Source: Ascaris suum (lineage: Eukaryota; Nematoda; Chromadorea; Rhabditida; Ascarididae). From it: a stretch of DNA of 64,000 bases. Shown here in pieces: positions 45,982-62,781 of the stretch. The position numbers and the translations under genes were made by a program. Under the pieces are notes generated by a model. The model made no database searches. It worked only from the letters and a program-made list of their open reading frames with translations, and was not told where the DNA came from. The first letter of the stretch is position 1, and each line of letters begins with the position of its first letter. The DNA is taken from the NCBI GenBank assembly GCA_013433145.1, contig CM024179.1, forward strand, positions 744,001-808,000, in the 5' to 3' direction.

Positions 45982-46081
45982 GGGGCATGAATGAAATCTT
46001 TTCCCGTGATATTGTCGGGGCGTAATGAAATTCAACACTTTCCCATCATGATATTCTCGGGGCATAAATGAAGTCTAGAAG
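45982..46081. repeat. Imperfect tandem repeat, 3 copies
   Basis: Three segments (45982, 46017 and 46059) start GGGGCATGAATGAAAT or a close variant. The first two end in TTCCCxTxxTGATATT. Unit length is 35-42 bases. Confidence 0.7.
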
Positions 46082-47768
46082 GGGTTTCAGTGCTTACATT
46101 AAGGAACCTCGTCGCAAAAATTATGAAGAAATAGAACTTGGCGGCGCATTTAGCATTTAGATAGAGGTAGCGCTTTCGCAGAAAATGCTAATTTCATTTT
46201 TTTTCTTTTCATTTGACAGATATCTGTCTCCTCCGACATTCAGTGTCGGGTGTTGTTGGTCATTAGGAATTGTCTTCCATCGATCGTTGTCTGTCTGTTA
46301 AATGGCGTCTGTTTTCACTGTTCTTTTCATACTTTCATAGTTATTTCCTCTTGTCATTAAAAAAATACGACCTGTACTTCAACCTGAAATACATTTAATA
46401 TTCCCATGAAGTAAACGGATTTAATGGTTTGTCTACCTAACTATTTCTCTACAATTACAGTTTATCTTATCGCTTAGGTCGAACAATGAATTTATCAACA
46501 ATCACTTTCTTATTTAGTCGATACGCTCTTCCTTTCAATCATTTTTTTTTTGTAAGCATTCATCGCGATGCCATTCATCATTGCACTCAGTGAGATTAAT
46601 TTTTTATGTGCTTTCATCACCGTTATGTGCTAAGAAAAGAGTCTCTATTTATCTCACTTTTAGCATCTCTCACAATTCACTCATTATTCCCCTCTACCAA
46701 ACTGATGAAGGTACGAGATCTCATCTTGCTGAAATCACATAGAAAGCGGTGATGATGATAGGTTTACCTCATAATTAGGTATTGAACGTTCCCGGCTGAG
46801 AGCATTTCCTGTGTGGAAAACTATTTCCTCTTGTATACCGCCTCTATCCCATTCGTATATAATATAGAGTCGACGTAATATGATACTTTCTTTTGTGTGT
46901 GAAAAGTTAATTATAGTTGCATTGAAGAAACCTTTACGTCGATGTGCATCGAAAATTTGACGACATTTTGATCAAATATTGATAGACTGCGAGCACTAAC
47001 TTAATTTTTTCTGCGGCACCTTACACAATTATTTTAAAGGTATTCAAAATTCAGGTAGGAGAAAAAAAGAGTGGAAGAACCTATGAAATTTATAAGCTAT
47101 TATGCAAGCAATTTTTTCCAATAATAGTATTTCTCGTCAAAAACAATATCCATCCTCAAGGAATTCAATAAATAAATTGATCAAATAAACTTCTAGTGGA
47201 TTATTGTTGTGTGTTAGGCTAATTTCTGGTTGAAACTGTGATATATTTAAATGGCCAACTGTTCATTGTTGGGTTTAGTTTGTATGTCGTAATGATTCGT
47301 ACATTCGTCATCTGCAGTAGAGCAGAGTGCATAGCAGCTGTTGATGAGTGAGAAAAGCTTATTCGAAAGAGGGCACGACCTCAACGATAAAGGTCATCCA
47401 AAATGAGTTGCATTTCAAAAATTTCCAATTCTCTTTTGGAAACTTTTTTTTTTGAATTATTTTAAATCTTTGATTTTGCTTTAAGATTTATCGCTGAAAA
47501 AATAAAATTGAACTTTTTTTGTATCTGAGAAAAAATCTTTAGTATCTGAGAATGGTTTTTATCGAGAGTCATAAGGATTATATTGCTATATGAAACTTTC
47601 AGAAATGACGGATAACGTTATAGATGATTTTTGGTTGTCACCTTATAAAAACAAAAAAAACAACGAAATTGTTTTGGTGATTGAGCAGTTAAGCCAGCGA
47701 TCGTTGAATGCAGTCTTATTAAATATTCGATTTCTATTGGCAAATCAACTAAGAACCTCATGATTGAC

Positions 47769-47828
47769 AAGCAGACATGGACATGCGGGCAGACACATAG
47801 ACAGGCACAAACACACAGACGGACACAA
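47769..47828. repeat. Degenerate GACA/CACA microsatellite
   Basis: About 60 bases of GCAGACA, GGACA, CACAGAC units. The minus strand reads as a Cys-Val-rich pseudo-peptide, which I do not take as coding. Confidence 0.75.
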
Positions 47829-50800
47829 CGCACTTTTCAGGTAAAATGCCGTTTTCTCTCTTCTACTATGCAATAATTATGTTATATTTATCTGTGCATG
47901 ACCATCTATTTGTAAATAATTGGCGTTCGTACTGTCGGATTGCTTATTTAGTTGCCTATTAAAGGGATTTGCATATTTGTAAAAAAAATTCAACCAAGGG
48001 TTATTTCTCAAAGGATATAGAAGAAAAATTTGTATGCAAATTTCCATTATGAATTTTTATACAATTCGATCTACGATATACTCGATTGGGTTCATCCCAT
48101 TCGTTGTTTGATCGTTTGTACATATATCAAGATGTCGCAGGAAATGTATATGAGATCTCTCTTGAAATCCTTCTTATTATTCATTATTGACGGTCGATTT
48201 CTAGCTATTATAAAATCGATGAAGGAGGTCATCTTTTAATATAAAGTATTAAAGGATCTAGAAAATAGCCTATTATAAAATGCAAAATATTTTAGCTTCT
48301 AGAAATCATCTCCGATCATCATATCTTTTAATATTCGTTCTTTCTATCACTAAGTCTAAGATAGACCCGACCGATGTGGGTTTATGATTGTTGCAAAAAA
48401 TTTGTGTTATTCAAATCTTTCTATTATTCTAAAGCATGTGTTTATTGTTATGGTTGACAATTTTATGCCCTCTCCTCTAGTGAAGAAAAGCTCATCATTA
48501 CCAATGATTGACGAAGCGGAGGGATTGGTATAGAGAGATAGAAATGGCCCTTAAATTTTAGCGGAATTGGGCATTATTTACGCGAAAATGATCAATGCGA
48601 CATCACTGACCCATTCCTACTACTTCAATAACTCCTCTAGTCCCCTCCCCCCCTCAAGTCCCAGTGGAAAAATTTGCCATTATCATTTACTGACGAAGCA
48701 AGGGGAAGAGGGGGGAGGGAGGGGGATGGGGAGGAATAAGCTTCATTTGCAAGAACCGGGCACCATAAAAAATGCCATTCAAAATTACTTGCATATTTCT
48801 TATCGAACATTTTAAATAATATATGCTATATATTGGCGACTGCGTCTTTAATTGAAATTCGCGAAAGTTCACTTTGTTTGAGCCACTTCGACAGGTGCAA
48901 TACGCTAGCACATCCTTGTAAGCTGTTTGAAGTATTCGATCACGGTGCTATAATTCACATAAGTGCTAACGTATCTTCGTTTTTTTTCTGTTCGTAAAAA
49001 AAAAATCTCCTTCCTGTGCGCCGAAAATATACCACATTAACAAATCTCAACTTTTGCTTTGCTCTCAGCGGTGAACTTTGTTGATTTTTTATGGTCGTTT
49101 TGAAAAACGACAAGATGGCCACAGAGATTGTCAGTTTTGATTTCTGCTGAGGTGCAATCACTTCATTCGGGTCTTTTTTTTTGGGAGGGGGGAGGGGAAG
49201 GCAATGTACACAATGTACAGATAGCATGAATTAACTGATTGAACAGATATGCCGGATGAGATAGCACAATATGTGCTTTTGTGTCCACTTACGTGACCAA
49301 CCGCTTTCATAAATTGCTAATTTGCGAATTGATCCTTCTAAAGTTTGTGGAATGACTCTTTAGTGTTTTAACTGCTTCAACTCTTTGTACGAATTTTCTA
49401 CTAAAAATTGTTTTTTTTTAATGACTCGATCTGTGTGCGATGCATGTCAGTTTTTTGGCACCCGTGAATATTCATGACATTTGATAGATCAACGTAAAAT
49501 GTGGTGTAGTGCCCAACCTATGGTAAAATTTATACCACTTGGTATAGAACCGAACCTATTGTTCAACTCATACCCACCGTATTTTCATCTCTATTTTCCA
49601 TGTAAGTATTGGAACTAGCAAATGAATAAACAGGTACACACCACGTACATCAAGAAACAACTCTATGATGATACGTTTCGATGCAAATTTACAAAGCGCG
49701 AAAAATTATGCAAAAATTGATGAAACTACAATTGTTGCAATTGCAAATTGCATGCAAAAACTTAATGTTCAATATTAAATCATTGCAGTGAGTTTTTCAG
49801 TCATTTTTTAAATTTCGTTTTGTTCATCATTTCCAATTCTTTTTCTTAAACGATGCTGAAAATTTTCCAAATTATTTGCAAGTATAGAATGTTCATTTAT
49901 GTTCACTTAACGTTATATCAATACTATGATTACTGTGCACATATTGTGCCGATACTTTTATTGCTGGACATGTACTATACAGTTATCATTTAGCCATTTA
50001 CTACACCATTATTCGGCGTAATTCTGGGCATTTAAGTATGCGCGCAGTATTAATGAAGAGGAAAACTATGCTTTTGATATGAAATATCAATACACTTGAT
50101 CTGAGAAGATTATTTTAAGAAATCATTCACTGAAGAATAAACTCATTTTATGCAAAAGTCACTCCCGAAAGATTCGTTATTATTAACCACTATGGAGGTG
50201 TATTTATTTTATTGAAGTTGAATTTTTCTCGTGTATATTTTTCCGGTTTCGATTGAAACTTTGATTGCCTTAGAATTTATTGATGACAATTCTTGAATCG
50301 TTGCTTTTATAGCAATTGTAATTTTCCACTTTCAAACATTTATAATAAGCAAAGAAAATAATATTTAAATATGCAAAATTTGATGATCTATAAACATACT
50401 GAACTTGATAGATCGAGGAGAAATTAGGGACATCACTCGGTGGGTCAACGAATATTTCCGCTCAATTCCTTTTATGTAACATTCTTGCATGTGATGTTCA
50501 GTCTATCTTAATGTGTGCGATGAATCGCTCATTTAGTGCGTACATGTCTGTTCAACTTGTACCGATTTTCCTGCAAGTATCGTACTTAAAATAGAGGGGG
50601 GGGGGGTACTGAAAAATAAGGATTATTAAGGAGGGGCACTGAAAAATATGAATTATTTAATCTCGTTATAGAATTTTCTAGCATTCCCATTCCCGTTATC
50701 TGCATTTCGACCTAGATAATATGACGTCGATAATTTAAGGGTGTATTTTAAAGAATTGCATTTTATGGGTCCTTATTTGGTTGCTTAAATAGCGTCGCAT

Positions 50801-51062
50801 CGCGCATCTTTATGCGGCTTTCTTAGCCTTTAGCCATGTGCCGCTATGTGCCCTTTTGGATAATTGTTGGGCTCATATTATGCGGGCGCAATTTTCTTCA
50901 TCTGCACCTAATAACTACGCCTCTTGGTCCTTTACAATGCCGCAACCAATTTCCCAACGCATTTGCAAGTTGATTTTTTTTTTTGTTGATGATAGCCAAA
51001 TAATTCCAAGTACGCTTGTTTCTGAGGTCTTAATTTCTTTGCAACGATTAACGTATTTTTTA

Positions 51063-51297
51063 ATGCAAATATCGTGATTTGCATAGATTTTATTTCATTC
51101 ACTATTTCCTTTCAATATATATTATGCTTATTTGATTTTTTTTTTTGAGTGCTTGCTTGTAAGTATTCCTTCATCCATGCGACCAACAAGTCATAAAAGA
51201 TTTAGCAATAAAATGTAGTTTCTTATTTAATAATCGGTGAATTAATTTATTACAAGATGGTTTGCAAATATGCGCAATTACTTGATATAGTTATTTT

Positions 51298-51394
<97 letters not shown>

Positions 51395-52917
51395 TTATGT
51401 GAGTAGTGTACACATAGAATCGTTAAAATAAGAGTTGAATCTGCGAATTCATGGAGCTTTAGTCACATTCATTGCTAGCCAAACATATTACCAATAAATG
51501 TGAGCTCTGTAAATAACAGTTTAATGCATACAATTCGTTGACGAAGGTATCGACGTGGAAAATTTCTCTGAATCATAGCGAGATTGATATGAGCAAATCA
51601 CGCGATTAGTGCGCCATCAAAAGCCTAACAAAATTTATTGCAAGAGGGATGTGAAGGAGGAAGAGGAGAGAGAGAAAAGAAAAGGAGCCACAATCTCGGT
51701 ATTCAATCTTGTGATGGTATATTTCTCTAAACTACCTCAATAGTATTTTTTAGCGTGTCATTCGTGCAATATTTCAACGATTAAATTGCTTAATATTATA
51801 ATATAAATTGAAAATTTACATATTATTATGTAAATTTTAGAATTATGCCTAATGTATGCAAATTATATTTATTTCAGTATTTGCTTCAATCGGGTTGTTG
51901 TCATATTTAGTTGGCAAGCATAAGCAACAACCTGACATTAAATTAAACTATGCAAATTACGCTGATTGCGCATCGGTTCGCATGCGCTCACATAACAAAT
52001 TAGCGACGCTCACTTAGCGACAGCATAAACAACTATCAAACAATTGCGTCAAGTTGCTTCTAATTGAAAATTTTTCGAGAAAGGCTTAGAATTTTTTTTT
52101 TTTTGTAAATTTAATAAGGGAAGAAAAATTTCTTCTCGCATTTTTTCTATTCACTTCATAGATTATGCAAAATTTTTTGGCCACTCCAGTCAAAGTTTGT
52201 TCGATTTTTTCACACGATTTGGGTTCTAGTTTCCTCTCACTTTTTCCCTTATCACCCTAGCCGAAAATCGTGTTTTTTTTTTTGGTAATATCAATTTCAT
52301 CTAATATGTCGAGAAGAAAAACTTTTATTTCTATTTTTTAAAAATTTCCACTAATAAACTTCTTTAATATCAATAAATGAGGAAAAAAAATGCAAATTTT
52401 ATGAGGAATCTATTTAGTCAAAAACGTCTTAATCGATATAACACTCTCATTGCAATTCGATTACCATTAATAAATTAATTATCTAATATTTATACTTTAT
52501 TATATGATATTTTTATGTGGAATTCACAATAAATAAACGATTGAGGATGAGGTATTGGTGGGTTTAAATAGAATCACATAGTGAGAATCAATATGGCTAT
52601 TTAAATGGCGCGAAAATAGCGATTATATTTGCGCTGAGAAACGGTCATTTCGTTGACGAATTTCACCATGCACTTCATTTTGTCTACAGATGGATGTGAT
52701 GAGAAAATCGAAATCTCCTAACGATAAGAGATAATTTTGCGATCGGATAGTCCACTCTCTTCCTCTCCTTTCCACTGTCAACCTCCTCACACGGACGCGA
52801 CAAAGATCCATCAGGTGGGAAGGAAATAGAGACCAAGAGGTCGTGAAGAGCTATCAAAAATTGCAATGGGATTTACTCGCTGAACGTTTTTTCGTTACTC
52901 ACGTGGTTAATTTGCAT
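51063..52917. promoter_or_regulatory. Cluster of six POU octamers (candidate regulatory region)
   Basis: ATGCAAAT or its complement at 51063, 51077, 51856, 51950, 52390 and 52910. By base composition less than one is expected in 1.9 kb. The cluster surrounds a CpG-containing, GC-richer patch at about 51,965-52,030. No gene is adjacent, so a distal enhancer is only an inference; a repeat-derived origin is the alternative. Confidence 0.35.
51300..51392. repeat. TA dinucleotide microsatellite
   Basis: About 93 bases of pure TA repeat. Confidence 0.97.
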
Positions 52918-53932
52918 TGTTCATCTGCGCGATAAAATACTTTAGAAGATTATCGCATGGGATTGTTCTTTTTTTATTATTGAATCAGAACGCCTTCAAT
53001 TATCCTTGTTTAGAAATTTATTTGAGCCTTCTTTTTTTTGTTGGTGACTCTTTTTGTTTTATTATTCTTTTAGGTTTAGGTAAAGTAATTGTTATATTTG
53101 TTGTTATTCTTATATTTGTATTATCCTTAGTAAAATTTTGGATTTAGCAGAATTATTTATTATCTTTTATTTATTTTTTATTTGTTTGGTAAAAAAATTG
53201 ATCGTTTATTATTATTGATTCGCTAATAGAACACCAATCAAGAATCAAAAAATTTCGATCTCGTTTTTCACTAAATTTTTTCCTTCATCAATTCATTCAA
53301 AAAAAAAAAGATATACATTCAGCGAAATTCACCTAATAGTTTTACAACCAATAGTCGGATATTAATAAAAGTTTTCAATTGTCAAATATGGTGCAATAAG
53401 TATAGAATCGAGAAGCTTCATGTATCTCAACGTCAACGCTAGCAGCAGTATAATTAATGGTATCGGTGAGATATTCGCTGACAGCTTCCAATCAAAGCGC
53501 GATCGGCGCCACATCAAATATTGCGATTCACGCATACTCTACACATTCCACGCCAATATAAATGCCTCTTTTCGACCATTTGTTGTTTATCGTTCAGTGC
53601 ATCCGGTCTATTTTGCCTTTCATTAAGTGCTTTCTCATCAAGCGACCGTTCAAGCATGCCGAGTTATCCTTATAGCAGCTTCTCTTCAACTCATACATTG
53701 AATGCTTCCATATGGTCATTTGTGTGATTGTATGGCTTTTGTTCTAGCTGTCTTTCCCGTCACTCTTCCCAAAATTCGTGGAAAAGAGAAGAATAAGGTT
53801 TAAGGGAAGGGGAGGGGTTTAGAAGGAACACATTCGATCTCCGAGCAGTGACTCTAATCCATAATTTATTAATTTATGTAACCTTTTTTAAGCCATATCA
53901 ATGCGAATCTTCAACAAATTTCATAAAGACTC

Positions 53933-53955
53933 TCCCCCCTCCCCCCCCCCCCTCC
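53933..53955 (-). repeat. Poly-C tract (G run on minus)
   Basis: C6-T-C12-TCC. Together with the tract at about 48,639 it is one of only two long G runs on the minus strand. Confidence 0.85.
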
Positions 53956-54752
53956 AAAAAAAAAATTTCTTTTTGTATTCATCAATATCGAGCATCATTC
54001 ATCCACTCAGATATTATTCATATTAATCTGAGCAATAAAAGCACTAAAAATATTTTTAAAATATATAATAAAAATTAAAGAAAAAGCCGAATAATACTGA
54101 ATTCTCATTGGGATTACAAGTTAAAGAAAAATACTATTAAACAATAAAATTTCGATATTATTTTAACTCTTCCACAATGTTACAATCCATCAACTATTGC
54201 TTTATGCTGAGTTACTAAGTTTCAAGATATGGTAAGTATGTTGTCGTTGGTGGCAGAATGCTCTCTCTTGAGAGCCTCTTGACTTAATTCCTTCGTCTCT
54301 AATTGTAATTTTGTGCGGCTTTTCCTTGAATTTGTGAGTGCTCCGATTTAATTTGTTGTCCATTTTGTTATTCAACAGCACAATAATATTGCTCATTTCT
54401 ATTAATTTCTGCATGAATATTTCAATTATATTCAATAATATTTTCATAAAGAATTTATCTTTAATGTCTAACAAAAACTGATGATGTAAGTTGCTACGTA
54501 TCGATATTGTGATCACATTTTATTGCGTAATATTTAAGTGATTTTTATCGCTTAACGTTCTAGTAAAAATAGGCGAAATGCTTAGTTCTTGGCATCTATA
54601 ACAATGCTTAAAGATTTCTTTATTTAGTGTTTTCCACACGATTTTTACTCTCTTTTCTTTCTGTTGAGATGGTTAGTATGTCTCTCTTATGTTCTTTGTC
54701 AACGTTTTTCTCAAAGCTAAGTGAATGTCCTTTCTATAAGTTAGTCTTATAG

Positions 54753-54832
54753 CTTCTTCAATAGCGGTAACTTATTGACAGCCGTTACTTCTTCAATAGC
54801 CGTTACTTCTTGACAACCGTTAGTTGTTGAAC
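54753..54832. repeat. Imperfect tandem repeat
   Basis: About three copies of a 20-28 base unit containing CTTCAATAGC and GCCGTTACTT, with TTGACA between. Confidence 0.7.
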
Positions 54833-57420
54833 CGCATACACCTGTCTTCAGCGATAGTGCAGGTGAAATATAATATCAACAATAGATCTGCTTACTTTTA
54901 CTAAATGCAACCTGCTAAGTTTCTTCATATATGGTTTACTTTCGCGACTATGTTCATATAAGTTCAAAAAATTTTATTCGCGCTTACATTTAAAAGTTTT
55001 TATTCATTAACTGCAAATGTAATTTTTTGGTTCGATGAACTAAAGCCAATAGCGATTCCTCTTGTTTTTTTATGATAGCTGATGGATCTGTACATAAATC
55101 TAGCTATAGTTTACAGTCACACATTTTCATCAACGAAGTATGATGCATTATTTTTTTTATATGCAATAGAGTTCAGTATGATTCAAATATTTTTACCTTC
55201 AGTCAAGTTTCACCTCACCTGTTAAACTTGTCCACTTAAGCTGAAGTAGTATAATTTAGTGATGTAATTTAATTGCCAGTTTAATAATTTTCTTTAAGTG
55301 TAGAGGACGCATAGTTAAAATGAAAGTGATGATATTTTCTTTTTTTTTGCATATATTATAGTCTTTAAAAAATATTTAAAATCTCATGTATAAAGCGGTG
55401 AAAAACAATATTTAAAAAAAGCCAAAGTTTTTTTGGGTACTATACCTCTTTTTTTTTCACTGAAGTTTCTATGAAAGGTCTCTTTTGATAAAAACTTAAT
55501 AAAGCAAGTCTATCATCTACAAATGCGCTCAATTTTTCACCGTCAAAATAGGCGCACTTTAAGTTTTAACGACATTTTCCGGAAGTACATCTGACTCATT
55601 TCGAAAGGTCTCAATATGCAATTTACTTCATCTGATGCGTATGAACTCTCTTTTTCTATTCCCAGAGGAAATCTCGGCTATATTTTCGAATACCACAGAA
55701 ATATTGCCAATAAGATAGCGCATTTAAGCAGCTTTATCCGCTTAGCTATGCAAGCAGATATCATACAAGAAACGAATCTCTTTCAGTGGTATGATAATGA
55801 AGTGACCGGAGATGATAGGTAAAATAGTTATACTTGATAGAATCGTTCAGTATATTAGCGCAACATTAAATCAGACGCTTTACATATACCATCGAGTAGC
55901 ACGCAACTATGGCATACATGATCATCGTAACACACCACTCTCCTGACTAGATATTCTCACCTCTAATTTCTTTCCAACATATTTATGCTCGATAACATTA
56001 AACCAGTTTTCGCGACAGCAAATTTCATAATAGTTTTCAATATCCTTAAGTTTCAACGTGTTTTTCCGCCTATTTTAATGTCGCAATTTTTTTCATCTAT
56101 TTTTTCACGAGTATCACAATTCTTTCCGCCTATTTCAATAGAATTTATGATTTCTTTATTGATTTCACGATTTCAATTTCATTATTCAAATACTTTCCAA
56201 GTATTTAATATGGTTCAATTTCGATGACGATAGAGTGTCAACGAGTCACCTTCATTCATTCACTAAGAGTTTTTCGGTAGCATCTAACGAATGCATAAGC
56301 ATATTTGTACATTTCCACTCAGCCACCAAATTACTCGCTTCTATTTCATGCCACTCTTCACTTCGTAAATTATTTCATCAAATGTCTTCAATTTGCTTAA
56401 ATTACAGTAATCTTGAACTGACTCTATCATTTCCCGCGATCTTTCTAGATTATGGTAGTGATGATTTTTTTTTTTACATTTCAATGTACTTACAATATTA
56501 TCAATGCGCATGAAAGGTGTGCACTGTTCACCTGGACAGCACACTTGCGTTGTATTAATTAAAAAATATCATACCTTTTCTGAACTTTAGAATTTCATTT
56601 ATTCCCTCTACTTAAAGATTAAAAGAAATATCAAGATTAAAGTTTCGGTAATTAACTAAGAAGAATTAAATGTGATTATTTCGTTTCGAAGCATTTCGGT
56701 AGGTTTGCTGATCTAATATAGAGCAATTTTAAGGTGGACCATAATCGCTAATGTTGGCATGTGCAGGTTCTCTCACCTTTATTAATAAAAAAAAAAGCGG
56801 AAACGATTTTGACGAATTGATCAAGTTTTTCTAAGGTGGCATCTATTAGGAATCATTATACAATGAATAAATCATCAATATTTTAAACTTAAATAATGGA
56901 ATGCATTATTGCGAATGCAGCAATGTTTAGATGTTGGTATAAGAATAGGATCGGAGAGGTGCCGATGGGTGATCTATTCAGTGATTCGGTCCTGATCACT
57001 CGATCGATGACAGAAAGTATAAATTTACCTCGTCTTGAATACAAGTTAGCTTACTACCTGTGCTGTATTTTATAGGAAAACTTCAAGTTTTCAGTGATCG
57101 CTCACATAACTCTATAAGGCACTTGTGCTACCCATAGTGGAGTATTTTATAGTATAGAATTTCTAAGAAGAATAAAATTTTCAGCAGTACATCTTGATGA
57201 GATGCATTGACGTCATTTTAAAACAACGCCCTAAAGATTTGCCAAAATTTTCTTTTGATGTCGTATTGGAACACTTTTTATGTCTCTCAGAGGAGTGTGC
57301 CGGAAATATAGGCGGCTAGCTCGTGTAAAAATGAGAAATGTTTTTGCCGCTGTTTATGAAAGTGATCGTCATACCTCCGAGAAAGCGATGATTTCGAAAA
57401 AAAAAATTCGAAATAGATGG

Positions 57421-57447
57421 GTGGAGGGGGAGGGGGGGGGGGTAGGG
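57421..57447 (+). repeat. G-rich tract
   Basis: Runs of G5, G11 and G3 separated by A or TA. It is followed within 50 bases by a GA microsatellite. Confidence 0.85.
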
Positions 57448-57494
57448 TTGTGAGGTGGAAAGGACGAGAGAGGAAGAAAGTAGAGCATGGAAGT

Positions 57495-57513
57495 GAGAGA
57501 GAGAGAGAGAGAG
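57495..57513. repeat. GA dinucleotide microsatellite
   Basis: Nine to ten GA units. Confidence 0.9.
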
Positions 57514-59843
57514 TCGAGCTAAGCCAAACAGCCCTAATGGAATGCACTAATCTTTTGTTGTGAGTATGTGAAGAGAGGTCGTTCATCAATTTTAAATTCC
57601 CGCCAAGATTTCAGTTTTGCACTAATTGCGATTGTTCGATAATAAAGCGTGCAAAGAGTTAGAGCGGAAAAGTAAGAACTCAATTTTTCTAAAGAGAGGC
57701 GGCGTTATATTTATCACTTCCAAGAGATATTTTCCTCGTAAATAGGTTATTGATGAAGAATGAATAAGAGGCAGCCGGTTGCCTTCAAAACGATAGAATA
57801 TTAATTGCTAGAGAAACTTAGAATTTTTTTTTTTTTGAAGCTAAAATGCAAGCACTTACCTTCAAAATGATCGTATTTATAAGGTGTTCCCCTCAAAAAA
57901 AAAAAAAAAATCTTCATCACCTCATGTTATTCATAAAGAACTAATTTAATAGCAGTCTTTATTCACTATTGATTATCTTAGGCAATGGTAGCATAAATAG
58001 TTTCTTATAAGCAAATGCTTGAAGCAGATCGATAATATCGGCTGGCTGTAAAAGAGTCTCAGGAGCTGAATTTTATCGTTTGGTCGATCGAACTTGTTCG
58101 AATTTTATATGCCGATTTTAACATATCGAAGAAAATGATCTAAAATTTTTTCGTCTCTCTGTCCATGTCAATCGAAATTAGCGGTTGTCAAACGGCTGTC
58201 AGTTCTATTTATGCGGAAATTAACAAAGAAAAAAATCTATTAAATTCGCGGATTGCAGTAGAGAAATGAGAATCTAAAAGTCACTTTGTTGAGTAAATTT
58301 ATTAGATATACATAGGTCGAATATATTTGAGTGATCAATGAATATATCCATAATTTTCAATTCCTCTTCTTTTTCTCTCATTTTACTCGATGAAAAACCC
58401 TCGATTATACTTGTTCAACTGAAAGTATAAAGCCGCCCGAAAATTGAGGTTTTATTGTGACGAATTCGATGCAAAGCAATCGTGCAGCAAAAATGCATGG
58501 CCTTGTAGATGTGATTTCGTGCATCTGGCCCATATCTGCTTGGATGACCTTTTCCGGTTGGCGATTTTCTCCGCATTACAATTAGTGTGTATGCCCGGAA
58601 TTATCGTTCGCACTTTAATATGAGGCCTTCTTTTGTTGGCCACAGAAGAAAGTAATAGGAAGGAATAACTCTGCTCATGCGGATGTATACCGTTGGCACG
58701 CATGCGCGCTTCCTTGATTCCCTCTCAAGGCTGCTGTATATGGATGGTTTCGATTTATTACGCTGCAAATAACATGCGCATACTTCTTCCGGTGTGCTGA
58801 TTGAATTTCTTATATGGAAGTCAATGGAAACGATATATGGTGCTAATTGTTATGCTGACATATATTCAGCCAGAATTACCTATTCAAATAATTTCATATT
58901 TATTCACTTTATAAATAAATCCTATTGAAAAAAGTTTTGTGGGTTTTTTCTCCAAGCTTGACAATCCCTTTAAATTTTTTATGGCACATCGAAAGAGAAA
59001 ATTGCTTTGTTATTGCTTTTTTTTTTACCTTTCACCCATTAAAAAAAACCTTTTAGAGGGTATAAAAATGTACATATTGAGGTATGCGTTGTGTGCAAGA
59101 TATAGTTGGAGGTTCCTGCATTGTACAGGCAGTCCTATCAAAGGATATAATTGTGCGAGTGACTACTACATATGTGCAATTTGAGGAGTGAAAATATCTT
59201 CAAGTGTCATGAAAACTTAAAAATTTGATAACGGAATAAAAGTCGTGAAAAAATAACGAATTTTAATTTATATTTTTCTTCGACTGAGGCAAATTTCAAT
59301 CTTTCCTCTTCAACCATTCCTCATAGAAACTCTTATTATTTATGTGTGATTTTTCTTACAAGATATTCAAATAGTGTGTATTGTTTGATAATGCCGAAAG
59401 AGAAAACGAGGTGTAACCTTTAATCATTAAATTATTCTTTGAAATCGAATCAAACTTTACAGATAAAATTGCTGAAAAAAAAGACTTCCTTCATCGTATG
59501 TGAAAATTCACCAAATGATGAAGTGCAAAATATCTAGGAAGTTAGTTATTGATTCCAATCGGATTCTTCAATATTGCCGTGTTGAATTCTCGCTAACGAG
59601 TCTACATTAACATGAAATGTAAGATAGAAAGGAAATAGTACAAGCAGCATAAAGTTGATTTTCAGTTTCCAATAAAGCTGATTTTCAAGTTGCCACTTTT
59701 GAAATGAGTGCTTTCATTGATTCGATAAGCACTAACCAACGATAGGATTTTTCAATTCAAAAAAAAGCTATAAAAATCTTAGCGATCATGCGTTCTATTT
59801 CGCGAAATACCTGCAAAATGCAATTAAGTTTCAATCGGTTTCA

Positions 59844-62687
<2,844 letters not shown>

Positions 62688-62778
<91 letters not shown>
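62688..62778. repeat. TA dinucleotide microsatellite
   Basis: About 91 bases of pure TA repeat. Confidence 0.97.

Positions 62779-62781
<3 letters not shown>

Noticed and set aside
54202..54516. 104-codon minus-strand open frame
   Set aside because: AT-rich, Ile/Asn/Lys-dominated, no splice-site context and no recognisable motif. Within chance for this base composition.
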